A DNA stretch of 18,870 bases from CBFDBT01 sp965603115 (GTDB taxonomy: Bacteria; Pseudomonadota; Alphaproteobacteria; Sphingomonadales; Kordiimonadaceae): positions 1-18,870 of the forward strand of contig CBFDBT010000032.1 of the NCBI GenBank assembly GCA_965603115.1. Reading direction: 5' to 3'. Positions 1-7,095 of the stretch are shown one piece after another. Numbering within the stretch: the stretch's first letter is position 1; each line of letters starts with the position of its first letter. The notes under the pieces are model-generated. The model was not told the origin of the DNA, ran no database searches, and worked only from the letters and a program-made list of their open reading frames with translations. A program made the position numbers and the translations under genes.

Positions 1-393
1 TTTAGTAACCTGTTTTTCAACATAAACTGCAACATGCTCACGACCGCCCACATTGGAATTCATCGCGGCTTCATACATGCTGGCGATCACACTGCCTGTT
101 GTGCCGCCGCCTTGTACCCAGCCCATAAAGCGAGGATGGCTATTTCCAGCGGGATAGGGCAAAATCTGTTCTTCTAGAATTTTTACTGTGTTATCAGTGC
201 CTTGACCGGCTTTAGGCATGGGGACATCAAGCGCATTTATAACGTCTTTTGGCACAGGCTGCCATACGGGACCATCTCCAACGCCTTGCATTTTATCAAC
301 GAGGCTGTCAGCAACTTCGTGCATTTTTCTGCGAAAATCATCCCAGTTTTCAGGATCAAGTGAAGTGTTCGTTGGCTCTTTGTTATCAGGCAT
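1..393 (-). CDS. PLP-dependent group II amino-acid decarboxylase, N-terminal part (cut by window start)
   Basis: 131 codons are visible from ATG 393; the rest lies outside the window. The N-terminal half contains the group II decarboxylase segment HPRFMGWVQGGG, followed by NSNVGGREHVAVYVEKQV. In this family (aromatic-L-amino-acid, tyrosine or glutamate decarboxylases) that segment belongs to the region near the substrate pocket. The catalytic lysine that binds pyridoxal phosphate would be further downstream and cannot be seen, so neither activity nor substrate can be judged. The start is supported by an AGAGAT purine stretch about 8 bases upstream. The gene is divergent from the nuclease-like gene, with about 150 bases between them. 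Family assignment is firm; the precise substrate is unknown. Confidence 0.85.
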   Translation of the reverse strand, partial: MPDNKEPTNTSLDPENWDDFRRKMHEVADSLVDKMQGVGDGPVWQPVPKDVINALDVPMPKAGQGTDNTVKILEEQILPYPAGNSHPRFMGWVQGGGTTGSVIASMYEAAMNSNVGGREHVAVYVEKQVTK

Positions 394-547
394 AAAGATT
401 ATCTCTTAAAGATGTGCGTATGGAACACATGTGAAATGCATATTTTGCAACATCATAATGTCGTGGTGTGAAATAATCTAGCGCTTATGCAAAGAGATTG
501 ACTTTGCCAGCTATATCAAGATGCTGAGCTGTAAGGGAGCTGCTTGG

Positions 548-1333
548 ATGAAGAAAATCTTACTGATTGTTGCCTTGATATTATCGAACAGTCCCATACT
601 TGCCGCTAAGGAGGGCGAGAAAGGCTTGATGCTGTGCGCTGAAGGTAAGCTCCGTAAAGTTTTAGCTGCTGATAGGTTTGAGCTAGATAGCGGTGAGACC
701 GTTCGCTTGATGATGGTGAAGGTACCCCACATGCCGCAGGGTAGTGAGACAAGCCAGCCTTGGCCGATGGCAGAGCAAATAGAAGCATTTATGGGATCGC
801 AATTTACAGGTAAAGCTTTTACTTTTCATTGCCTTGAGCGCACGCGCGACCGACACGGTGAACTGGTCGCTATGGCAAAACTGGCGAATGGCGGGTGGCT
901 GCAATCGCTAATGATCAAGCAGGGTTGGGCTTGGGTCTATTCCACAAGTGATTTTACATATGGAGCCTCTGACCTCTACGGGCTAGAAGATGAAGCCCGC
1001 AGGCAAGGGCATGGACTGTGGTCTTATAATTCGTACAGACTGAAAGACGCTGACAAGTTAAATAATAATGTGGGGCGCTTTGAAATTGTTGAAGGCAAGG
1101 TTGTTGAGGTCGCCAAGATAAAAAATATCACTTACATTAATTTTGGTGGCAACTGGCGCAAAGACTTTACACTCAAAATGAACTGGCGCGCCCACAATTT
1201 ATTTAAAAAGGCGGGTATCCCAATTGAGAGCCTTGCGGGCAAACGGGTGCAGGTTCGCGGCTGGATAAGCTGGTACGCAGGCCCAATGATAGAGCTGACA
1301 CATCCCGCTCAAATTCGCTTGCTAGATGAGTGA
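548..1333 (+). CDS. Exported staphylococcal-nuclease-like (thermonuclease) domain protein, probably catalytically inactive
   Basis: The start is ATG 548 rather than the in-frame ATG 521, because AGGGAG sits about 8 bases before it and the product then begins with a clean signal peptide (MKKILLIVALILSNSPILA). The 261-residue protein has an SNase OB-fold at about residues 30-155, with TVRLMMVKVPHM, RTRDRHGELV and EDEARRQGHGLW aligning to the S. aureus segments around Arg35, Arg87 and the C-terminal helix. Against that enzyme, Asp21 (D42 here) and Arg35 (R53) remain. Asp40 is K58, Glu43 is H61 and Arg87 is E105, so the general base and a phosphate-binding arginine are missing. Residues ~177-260 form a second OB-like region that ends many alphaproteobacterial homologues. 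Likely periplasmic; a binding role is inferred rather than nuclease activity. Confidence 0.8.
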   Translation: MKKILLIVALILSNSPILAAKEGEKGLMLCAEGKLRKVLAADRFELDSGETVRLMMVKVPHMPQGSETSQPWPMAEQIEAFMGSQFTGKAFTFHCLERTRDRHGELVAMAKLANGGWLQSLMIKQGWAWVYSTSDFTYGASDLYGLEDEARRQGHGLWSYNSYRLKDADKLNNNVGRFEIVEGKVVEVAKIKNITYINFGGNWRKDFTLKMNWRAHNLFKKAGIPIESLAGKRVQVRGWISWYAGPMIELTHPAQIRLLDE

Positions 1334-1342
1334 GAATTAAAG

Positions 1343-1376
1343 CCCCCGCTTATAGTGGGGGGTGACGATCTTTTTT
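1343..1376 (+). terminator. Probable intrinsic terminator of the nuclease-like gene
   Basis: CCCCCGCT (1343-1350) pairs with AGTGGGGG (1354-1361) through one G-U pair and a 3-base loop. A run of six T (1371-1376) follows after about nine bases, which is further than ideal. It lies 10 bases after the stop codon of the upstream gene. Confidence 0.5.
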
Positions 1377-1396
1377 GTTGATGCGGGTTAAGTCTT

Positions 1397-1439
1397 AATC
1401 CGAAGACATTTAAGTCTGAGGCAAGCGCGACTGCGCGCT
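1397..1439 (-). repeat. Dispersed palindromic repeat, family 2, copy A
   Basis: Read on the minus strand, this is a small hairpin GCGCG-CAGT-CGCGC, then TTGCCT, then a second hairpin AGAC-TTAAAT-GTCT, ending in TTCGGATT. The same layout recurs at 8609-8652 on the plus strand with different stem sequences but the same flanking blocks (CGCTTGCCT and CTTCGGATT). It sits between the convergent nuclease-like and sigma-factor genes. A further hairpin, CTCGC-AGCGTA-GCGAG, adjoins it at 1438-1453. Confidence 0.6.
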
Positions 1440-1470
1440 CGCAGCGTAGCGAGGACCAAAACAAAAACCC

Positions 1471-2349
1471 TTAATTCAGTAGCCCAGCTCTTACTGGCTC
1501 ACCAACATCGGTTAGAATTGAACGTTTGAGCTTACCCATGGCGATGGCTTCTACCTGACGCACACGTTCCTTGCTTATGCCAAGGTGTTTTCCAAGACAA
1601 GAAAGAGTTCGGCTTTCGTCTCTCAATTGGCGCTCGCGAACGATATAACTTTCTCTTTCGCTAAGACCAGACAGCGCTTTTTCGAGAATTTTACTTTTCA
1701 CACCAGTATCATTTTTATGCATGACCACATCTTCTGGTACTTTGTCAGTAGAGACGAGTAAATCCTGCCAGCACAGTGTTTCACCTTCACCAATAGTATT
1801 GTTTAAAGACTGGTCAGCGCCATATAGACGCGCTTCCATCGATTCCACATCTTTAATTCTAACATTCATTTCTTCGGCAATTTTGACACGCTCTTGCAGG
1901 CTAAGGGGCCCATCATTATTAATGTTTAGTTTTAAGCGGGTGCGTTTCAGGCCAAAGAACAAAGCTTTGTGCGCCGCTGTTGTGCCCGTACGAACGATAG
2001 ACCAGTTGCGCAAAACATAGTCTTGCATGGCTGCTCTCACCCACCAGTTGGCATAGGTTGAAAAGCGAACTTCACGGTCAGGGTCAAATCTGTTGGCGGC
2101 TTCCATTAATCCTATGGTGCCTTCTTGGATGAGGTCGGTTCTGGGAAGGCCGTAATGCCGAAAACGACGAGCCATGGAAACTGTGATGCGCAGATAGGCT
2201 TGAATTAATTTATCAAGGGCTTTTCTATCGCCTTTATCTTTCCAGAGTTTTGCTGACTGAGTTTCTTCTTCTTGAGAAAGGAGAGGAGTTGTCATAACGG
2301 TGCGGATTAATTTTTTATTTAATCCTTGGAACTGAGAAGTCTGAATCAT
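1471..2349 (-). CDS. rpoH: RNA polymerase sigma factor, RpoH (sigma-32) family
   Basis: 292 residues, the normal RpoH length. Region 2 spans about residues 46-115 with LIQEGTIGLMEA (core binding) and RFSTYANWWVRAAMQDYVL (-10 recognition). The RpoH box follows as AHKALFFGLKR (~126-136), which separates this family from the housekeeping sigma factor. Region 4 ends in a helix-turn-helix, LGISKERVRQVEAIAMGKL. RpoH directs core RNA polymerase to heat-shock promoters; many alphaproteobacteria keep two RpoH paralogues, the second linked to photo-oxidative stress. Which one this is cannot be decided here, although the divergent region 3 and region 4 suggest the secondary type. The start at 2349 has a weak GATGGG upstream; an internal ATG at 2295 has no ribosome-binding site. 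Confidence 0.9.
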   Translation of the reverse strand: MIQTSQFQGLNKKLIRTVMTTPLLSQEEETQSAKLWKDKGDRKALDKLIQAYLRITVSMARRFRHYGLPRTDLIQEGTIGLMEAANRFDPDREVRFSTYANWWVRAAMQDYVLRNWSIVRTGTTAAHKALFFGLKRTRLKLNINNDGPLSLQERVKIAEEMNVRIKDVESMEARLYGADQSLNNTIGEGETLCWQDLLVSTDKVPEDVVMHKNDTGVKSKILEKALSGLSERESYIVRERQLRDESRTLSCLGKHLGISKERVRQVEAIAMGKLKRSILTDVGEPVRAGLLN

Positions 2350-2493
2350 ACTGAATACCCATCAAAATACTAATTGGTACTCAACCCCGAAAGAAGTAAT
2401 ACTATAGATGATCAATTTTGTCACTTTTAAAATTAAACTTATGCATTTATTTATACTCTTAATCGGGTTTTTCCTTTTATTTTAGAGGCATAC

Positions 2494-2523
2494 AAAAAGA
2501 CCCCGCTAATCATAGCGAGGTCT
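2494..2523 (-). terminator. Intrinsic terminator downstream of carD
   Basis: On the minus strand GACCTCGCTA (2522-2513) and TAGCGGGGTC (2508-2499) form a 10-bp stem with one mismatch and a 4-base loop, followed directly by T5 (2498-2494). It ends the carD transcript before the sigma-factor gene. Confidence 0.8.
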
Positions 2524-2583
2524 AAAAGGATCAATTTTTAAGAAAATTACAAAATTTAATCGCGAAATTTGTAAATTATCGAA

Positions 2584-3111
2584 TCAAGCTACGATAGCTT
2601 CTATAGTTTCGACGCGAAGCTCGTCTTCTAGGCGACCAATTGCTGTCATTTCGTCAATATCTTCGACGGCAGCAAGCTCACGCGCTAGTCGGCTAAGGGC
2701 AGATTCGTATATTTGACGCTCAGAGTAAGATTGCTCTGGCTGGTCACCCTGCCGGTGCAGATCACGCACAACTTCAGCAATGGATACCAAATCACCGGAA
2801 TTAATCTTGGCTTCATATTCCTGAGCGCGGCGGCTCCACATAGTGCGTTTAATTTTTGCTTTGCCTTTAAGGGTGGTAAAGGCAGCCTTCATAGTGCTCT
2901 CGTTTGAAAGCTTACGCATGCCAGAGGTTAGGGCTTTGTCAGTTGGAACCTTCAGCGTCATACGTTCTTTTTCAAAACGCACGATATAAAGGTCAAGTTT
3001 CATGCCAGCTACTTCCTGGGTTTCGATGTCAACCACTTGGCCTACACCATGCTTGGGGTAGACGACAAAATCATCATTAGTAAAAGGCAAGTCAGTATTC
3101 TTTACAGCCAT
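2584..3111 (-). CDS. carD: CarD/CdnL-family RNA polymerase-binding regulator
   Basis: 175 residues. The N-terminal RNA-polymerase interaction domain (about 8-70) opens with FTNDDFVVYPKHGVGQVVDIE and contains the typical YIVRFEKERMTLKVP strand pair. The helical C-terminal domain includes MWSRRAQEYEAKINSGD and a tail motif, SERQIYESALSRLARELA. CarD proteins bind the beta subunit and stabilise the open promoter complex, especially at rRNA promoters, and do not bind a specific DNA operator. TAGGA lies about 8 bases upstream of ATG 3111. The gene has its own terminator and a 335-bp upstream gap, so it is probably a single transcription unit. CarD next to fdxA and an S4 protein is an arrangement I associate with alphaproteobacteria. 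Confidence 0.93.
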   Translation of the reverse strand: MAVKNTDLPFTNDDFVVYPKHGVGQVVDIETQEVAGMKLDLYIVRFEKERMTLKVPTDKALTSGMRKLSNESTMKAAFTTLKGKAKIKRTMWSRRAQEYEAKINSGDLVSIAEVVRDLHRQGDQPEQSYSERQIYESALSRLARELAAVEDIDEMTAIGRLEDELRVETIEAIVA

Positions 3112-3446
3112 TATTTATCCTATTCTTTCTAATATAGTCCGTATAACGGCATGACGTATAAACGTAATTTCGGTCATGTTTTTCAAGAGAGTTAAAGCGT
3201 AATCAACTATTGCACTCACATAAATGGGGGTGCTTTTGCAGACTAAATTTTCACTTTAATTGGTGGACACCCCACCCTTTCTTGACAATTGTTACTATGG
3301 ACTTTCACTCAAAATCTAAGGGATCATAACACAAAATAGTGCCAAATAATAGCCCTTAACAAAATTGTATACGATTTCTTGGTATAAAAAACAAAAAGGC
3401 CCTCAAAAATTGAGAGCCTTTAGATGACGTCTGTTAAGATGTCAGA
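3112..3446. other. Intergenic region carD-fdxA
   Basis: 335 bases without a convincing gene. It holds the fdxA terminator (3393-3420) and, near carD, a TATATT hexamer on the minus strand (3136-3131) that could be a -10 element; the matching -35 (ATACGT) is poor. TTGACA on the plus strand at 3283-3288 has no acceptable -10 partner and no plus-strand gene follows. The imperfect inverted pair GTATAACG / CGTATA around 3141-3160 may be an operator, but the evidence is thin. Confidence 0.4.
3393..3420 (-). terminator. Intrinsic terminator downstream of fdxA
   Basis: On the minus strand AAGGCTCTCA (3420-3411) pairs with TGAGGGCCTT (3405-3396) through one G-U pair around a 5-base loop. T5 (3397-3393) follows. 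It lies 27 bases after the fdxA stop. Confidence 0.85.
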
Positions 3447-3782
3447 TTAATCGCCAGTGCCAGGGGCTTCACTAAATTCAGCCATCTTGCCTTCTTTGTC
3501 TTTCCAGTCGTCTGCATCGGCAGGGCTATCTTTTTTGATGGTGATGTTAGGCCATGACTCAGAGAATTTAGTATTAAGCTCGAGCAGTTCTTCCAGACCA
3601 TCTTCTGTATCTGGCAAGATAGCTTCCGCTGGGCACTCAGGCTCACATACGCCACAATCGATACATTCACTCGGGTTGATGACCAGCATATTTTCCCCTT
3701 CGTAAAAACAATCAACGGGGCAGACTTCTACGCAGTCCATATATTTACATTTAATGCAGGCGTCGGTGACGATATAGGTCAT
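3447..3782 (-). CDS. fdxA: 7Fe ferredoxin FdxA ([3Fe-4S][4Fe-4S])
   Basis: 111 residues, very close to Azotobacter vinelandii ferredoxin I. The cysteines fall in the classic order: C9, C12, C17 and C21 followed by Pro (VEVCPVDC), then C25, then C40, C43, C46 and C50 followed by Pro (ECIDCGVCEPECP). In this family these ligate one [3Fe-4S] and one [4Fe-4S] cluster. The tail, including SWPNITIKKDSPADADDW, matches the usual C-terminal extension. It is a soluble low-potential electron carrier; the partner cannot be read from the context. The gene has its own terminator and is separated from the S4 gene by another, so it is probably transcribed alone. Confidence 0.95.
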   Translation of the reverse strand: MTYIVTDACIKCKYMDCVEVCPVDCFYEGENMLVINPSECIDCGVCEPECPAEAILPDTEDGLEELLELNTKFSESWPNITIKKDSPADADDWKDKEGKMAEFSEAPGTGD

Positions 3783-3862
3783 TGGGTATTCCTTATTAAT
3801 ATACCTGAATGTTTATTTTTCTCTTGTACGCAGAAACAAGAGCGTGTTGCAAGAATATTTGT

Positions 3863-3905
3863 AAAAATTGGCAGGATAAAAGGTAAAAAACCTTTATAGC
3901 CCTGC
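3863..3905 (-). terminator. Probable terminator downstream of the S4-domain gene
   Basis: A two-part hairpin: outer stem GCAGG (3871-3875) / CCTGC (3901-3905) and inner stem AAAGGT (3879-3884) / ACCTTT (3890-3895). On the minus strand it is followed by T5 (3867-3863) a few bases later. Confidence 0.55.
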
Positions 3906-3933
3906 ATCGCTCTTCGGCTTCTTTGTGCTCTAA

Positions 3934-4314
3934 TTAGTCTGTGTCCTGTAACTTGTCCATAGCTCTTCGGTCTGCTTTGGTGGGGCGTCCCATGCCTTGC
4001 GGTCTGGTTGGAACTTTCATAGTACGGGGATCAAGCGGGTCAGGTATGATGGGGTCGGGGGTTAAGTCTTTATATAACAATTGCGCTTCGGAAGCTGATC
4101 CGCGTCTGGTACCTATAGCTACTATCTCTATGACTTTATCGTCCTTCGCTTTGGGAAAAGTCAGGATGTCGCCAGTCTTGACCAAAACGGAGGGCTTGCT
4201 AACGCGAAGGCTATTAATGTGAAGCTTTTTTGACTTAACCAAGTCCCTTGCAAGCGTGCGGCTTTTAAAAAACCGCGCATGCCATAACCATTTATCAATA
4301 CGTTCGCTTGTCAT
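3934..4314 (-). CDS. S4-domain RNA-binding protein (Hsp15/HslR-like)
   Basis: 126 residues. The S4 domain occupies about residues 3-65 and starts with the diagnostic RIDKWLWHARFFKSRTLARDL, continuing into KKLHINSLRVSKPSVLVKTGDIL. This is the Hsp15 type of S4 protein, which in E. coli binds stalled 50S subunits carrying nascent peptide. The C-terminal ~50 residues are charged and end in GRPTKADRRAMDKL, a tail common in alphaproteobacterial members. In many alphaproteobacteria this gene directly follows the MgpS-like helicase. Here a diguanylate cyclase gene separates it from the helicase-derived gene. The start ATG 4314 gives full-domain coverage; upstream AGAGAAA is a weak ribosome-binding site. 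Confidence 0.88.
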   Translation of the reverse strand: MTSERIDKWLWHARFFKSRTLARDLVKSKKLHINSLRVSKPSVLVKTGDILTFPKAKDDKVIEIVAIGTRRGSASEAQLLYKDLTPDPIIPDPLDPRTMKVPTRPQGMGRPTKADRRAMDKLQDTD

Positions 4315-4409
4315 TCAATTTCTCTTGGTTTGCTTAACAAGCTGCTGGATGAAGTTTTATTAATCGTTTAGTGGCCCAATCTGTTATAAAACAGGTGGGG
4401 CTTAAGTGC

Positions 4410-5459
4410 TTACGCTTCAGAGGATTCAACTTCACTTTCAAGCACGGTTCTGTTGCGGCCAGTGTTTTTAGCTGTGTAAAGAGCAGTATCAGCTCGGCTT
4501 ATCAGAGTTTCATTATCATCACTACTGTTATATTGTGCTATGCCAAGCGAGAGGGTGACCGTGCCGTAATCAATTTTCCGTTGGCGACTGCGCACGGTGC
4601 GACTGGCAATTGTTTTGCGAATTTTCTCAACCAAGCTAAAGGCACTGTTAATTTCAGTATTTGGTAAAATGATTGCAAATTCTTCACCACCGTATCGTGC
4701 AGCGAGGTCTGACCCCTTGACATTTTCATGCAAGACATTTGCCACAAGTTTGAGCACATGGTCGCCTATTTGATGTCCGTAAGTGTCATTAAACTTTTTG
4801 AAAAAATCGATGTCACACATTACCAAACAAAAAGCGCTGGCATCCTTGGTCGATTTTTCGATTGTCCGCGCGAGCATTGTATCAAACATTTTGCGATTGG
4901 CGATGCCGGTTAGACCATCCGTTAAAGACTCTTTTTGTGCTGACTGAAGATTGTTTTGTAATTTTTCTATTTCGACAGAAGAGCGTATCAATTTGTCTTG
5001 TAAGTCCTGATTACACGCTTGCACATTGCGGGCTTCCACCACAAGGTTTTGCATTGTTGTTTGAATGGCATATATATCTTTGGCGTTGGTGAAGTCTTTG
5101 AGTCCGGCTTTTACAGCAGCATGAAACCCCGAAAAATCGGACTTGGCATCCCCAATATACCCGCTAACATCTTTTAGTTCAGCACCTAAATTTTCAGCCG
5201 TTTCTTCTACCAATTGGCTGTTATCAGCTTGGTTCAAGAAACGGTCATATAGCTCAGCTGTTGTATCCTCGCTTAAATTATTATCACTCTCAAGCAATTG
5301 ATTAACTGCGGATTTTAGCTTTGGGTCACCATCGCTGACATAACTATACCAAACAGAATAATTAAGCGGTGCAGGGGGGATATCCTTTGCGCGCATAATC
5401 TCAAGTGCTTGTTCAGCAAATTCACCGGCTTTTTCTATTGTTTCTGCAAAGGCCATCAT
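4410..5459 (-). CDS. GGDEF diguanylate cyclase with coiled N-terminal sensory region
   Basis: 349 residues, no membrane segment, so cytoplasmic. Residues 1-170 are helical, opening with a conserved alphaproteobacterial stretch (PLNYSVWYSYVSDGDPKL, 31-48) and ending in a coiled coil (~140-175). The GGDEF domain starts at DGLTGIANRK (181-190), with the metal-binding Asp in CDIDFF (D216), NDTYGHQIGD and the active-site loop GGEEF (257-261). It should make cyclic di-GMP from two GTP. The product-inhibition I-site, RxxD five residues before GGEEF, reads KGSD (248-251), so feedback inhibition may be weak. Two adjacent ATGs open the gene; AGGAG is better spaced for the second (5456). The promoter region carries a CtrA box and GACTCG repeats. 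Confidence 0.92.
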   Translation of the reverse strand: MMAFAETIEKAGEFAEQALEIMRAKDIPPAPLNYSVWYSYVSDGDPKLKSAVNQLLESDNNLSEDTTAELYDRFLNQADNSQLVEETAENLGAELKDVSGYIGDAKSDFSGFHAAVKAGLKDFTNAKDIYAIQTTMQNLVVEARNVQACNQDLQDKLIRSSVEIEKLQNNLQSAQKESLTDGLTGIANRKMFDTMLARTIEKSTKDASAFCLVMCDIDFFKKFNDTYGHQIGDHVLKLVANVLHENVKGSDLAARYGGEEFAIILPNTEINSAFSLVEKIRKTIASRTVRSRQRKIDYGTVTLSLGIAQYNSSDDNETLISRADTALYTAKNTGRNRTVLESEVESSEA

Positions 5460-5514
5460 AATCTCCTCTAAATGACCGATATAAGCCCCATCAGCTATAC
5501 CAAAATAGTATTAT

Positions 5515-5624
5515 CGAATCGTAAAATGATCACACGACTCGTTAACTAATCTAAACTTTAACGAAATATTAACCATAAAACCAAGATATAGTCAATCGAC
5601 TCGTAAGAATAAACTCGAGTCGAT
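5515..5624. promoter_or_regulatory. GACTCG repeat cluster upstream of the diguanylate cyclase gene
   Basis: Three direct copies of CGA(A/C)TCGT(A/T)A occur at 5515-5524, 5535-5544 and 5597-5606. The last pairs with an inverted copy to give the perfect 9-bp inverted repeat ATCGACTCG (5595-5603) / CGAGTCGAT (5616-5624). Copy starts are 20 and 62 bases apart, close to two and six helical turns. The cluster brackets the CtrA box. It looks like an operator for an unidentified dimeric regulator; no known consensus is assigned. Confidence 0.5.
5558..5574. promoter_or_regulatory. CtrA binding box
   Basis: TTAACGAAATATTAACC matches the CtrA full-site consensus TTAA-N7-TTAAC exactly. It lies about 100 bases upstream of the diguanylate cyclase start and in the 220-bp gap after the helicase-derived gene. 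In Caulobacter-type alphaproteobacteria CtrA controls cell-cycle, motility and c-di-GMP genes, so control of the cyclase is plausible but inferred. Confidence 0.6.
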
Positions 5625-5679
5625 GATTCATAGATCGTGATCTGTATGCTGGAAGTGGGTATATTTTATAAGAAAGGTA

Positions 5680-7095
5680 TTATTTCTTTTTAGAAAGCTG
5701 ATCTTTTAGACCTGCAAGGGCTGCAAAGGGGCTATCCATATCGATGGGCTTTTCCACCTTAGGCTTAGCTTTGATATGTTTTTTAGGCTGCCCTTTAATG
5801 TTGGGTTTGCCACTTTTGCCTTTGTGCGCCTCTTTTGCTGGGCGTTGCTTGCCGGCAGGGCGGCGTGTAGTTTGTGGCTTAGGTCTTTTTGGCTGCCAGT
5901 GGAAGAAATAGCGTTCTACCAGTTCTGGCTCACCGCTTTCTTCAGTTTCACTAGTTTGCTCATTGGGTACTGTTACATCAGTTGATGTATCTTCAAGAGC
6001 ATCTTTGGCTTCAGGCACGGCTATAACATCCGTTTCAACAGATGCTGTTTGTTCTGCGTTTTCCTCTGATGTTTTCTCATTATCTGCGGTTTGCTCTGTA
6101 GTGCTTTCGTCCTTAAGTGCTGGCGCAACTTTGCGTATTTCGTTTTTATAGCCAATGCCTGCCATAGCTTCAGCGAAGCCTTCACCAGATACACCCACCA
6201 GACCCATAATTTCAGGGCTAACTTCAAACCAGCCAGCCCCTTGCCCCAGTGGGCGAACAGCATCGGCTAGGCGCTCTAACATATCAGCGCGAATGGATAA
6301 ATTGCCTACAACGCGAAATCCCGCCAGCGTATAAAATTCTTGTGGCGCTTTTTTATCAGTTTCTACCCACACCATACCAGGCGTCGGAATTGGAGGTAGG
6401 TTCGTGTGTTTTCCAGCCATGGCCCACATCATCAAACGAATTTCAGTGGCGTGGGGCTTGAGGATAAAAGGGATATAAAGACTGGTTGAGCCAATACGAA
6501 TACCAAAGCGGCGTAGTGCTTTGCGGGCCTCGTTGTCGAGGGCTTTCAGCTCTTCTGCAACAACTTCTCTTGGTAGAACACCGTACCGTTCCATAAGCTG
6601 GTGGGCCACACCGCGCACAGTGCCAGATAATGGGGCTGCCCCTTCTGGGGCTTCTGTTTCGCCATTAAGTTCTTGCGCTAGATTAATAAGTGGTGCGATT
6701 TTGTCGGTAATGCGTAGATCCAGCCATTCCTGAGTTTTGATGGCAACCAGGTCTGCATTTTCACCGTCAAGCATAGTGCCGTCGATGAGAGTGATGCGAG
6801 GAGCAAGATAAGCGCCTTGCTCGTGGACAGTGGCAATAGGGTTGCCTTCCCATGTAATGCTTGGGGCAGCAAGACCATTTTCGAAATTTAGTTCAACAGA
6901 CTTGAAGCCGACATTTGCAAATATTTTCGCGCGACGGGTAATCTCTATAGCAAGGGCGGCTTCAGCCGCGGCGCTTAAAGGTTTTTGCTCGTCCTTGTCA
7001 GAACTAGTATCAGGTACAAATGAAAAGCCTTTCATTTGGCCAATGAGTTTGCCTTCAACGGTTATTGTATCGCTTTGGTCTATGTCCACTGTCAA
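5680..7095 (-). CDS. C-terminal region of MgpS/SUV3-like alphaproteobacterial helicase as a separate protein, no ATPase motor
   Basis: 471 residues from TTG 7095 (GTG 7089 is also possible; AAGGGG precedes both). Residues ~1-325 resemble the segment that follows the motor in large alphaproteobacterial DEAD/DEAH helicases: VEGKLIGQMKGFSFVPD, EITRRAKIFA, LMERYGVLPREVVAEELKAL, ALRRFGIRIGSTSLYIPFIL-KP, then a WFEV...GLVG...GIGYKNE block. An acidic stretch (~329-390), YFFHWQPKRP, a Lys-rich tail and DSPFAALAGLK near the end also match those helicases. No Walker A, DExH or motif VI is present, and an in-frame TAG (7116-7114) blocks extension upstream. It may be a natural split/derived protein or the remnant of a truncated gene; the intact reading frame favours function. 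RNA-related role inferred. Confidence 0.65.
   Translation of the reverse strand: MTVDIDQSDTITVEGKLIGQMKGFSFVPDTSSDKDEQKPLSAAAEAALAIEITRRAKIFANVGFKSVELNFENGLAAPSITWEGNPIATVHEQGAYLAPRITLIDGTMLDGENADLVAIKTQEWLDLRITDKIAPLINLAQELNGETEAPEGAAPLSGTVRGVAHQLMERYGVLPREVVAEELKALDNEARKALRRFGIRIGSTSLYIPFILKPHATEIRLMMWAMAGKHTNLPPIPTPGMVWVETDKKAPQEFYTLAGFRVVGNLSIRADMLERLADAVRPLGQGAGWFEVSPEIMGLVGVSGEGFAEAMAGIGYKNEIRKVAPALKDESTTEQTADNEKTSEENAEQTASVETDVIAVPEAKDALEDTSTDVTVPNEQTSETEESGEPELVERYFFHWQPKRPKPQTTRRPAGKQRPAKEAHKGKSGKPNIKGQPKKHIKAKPKVEKPIDMDSPFAALAGLKDQLSKKK

Noticed and set aside
4376..4404. Hairpin CTGTT-ataa-AACAG with weak flanking pairs as a terminator for the diguanylate cyclase gene
   Set aside because: The stem is short and no T-run follows on the minus strand.
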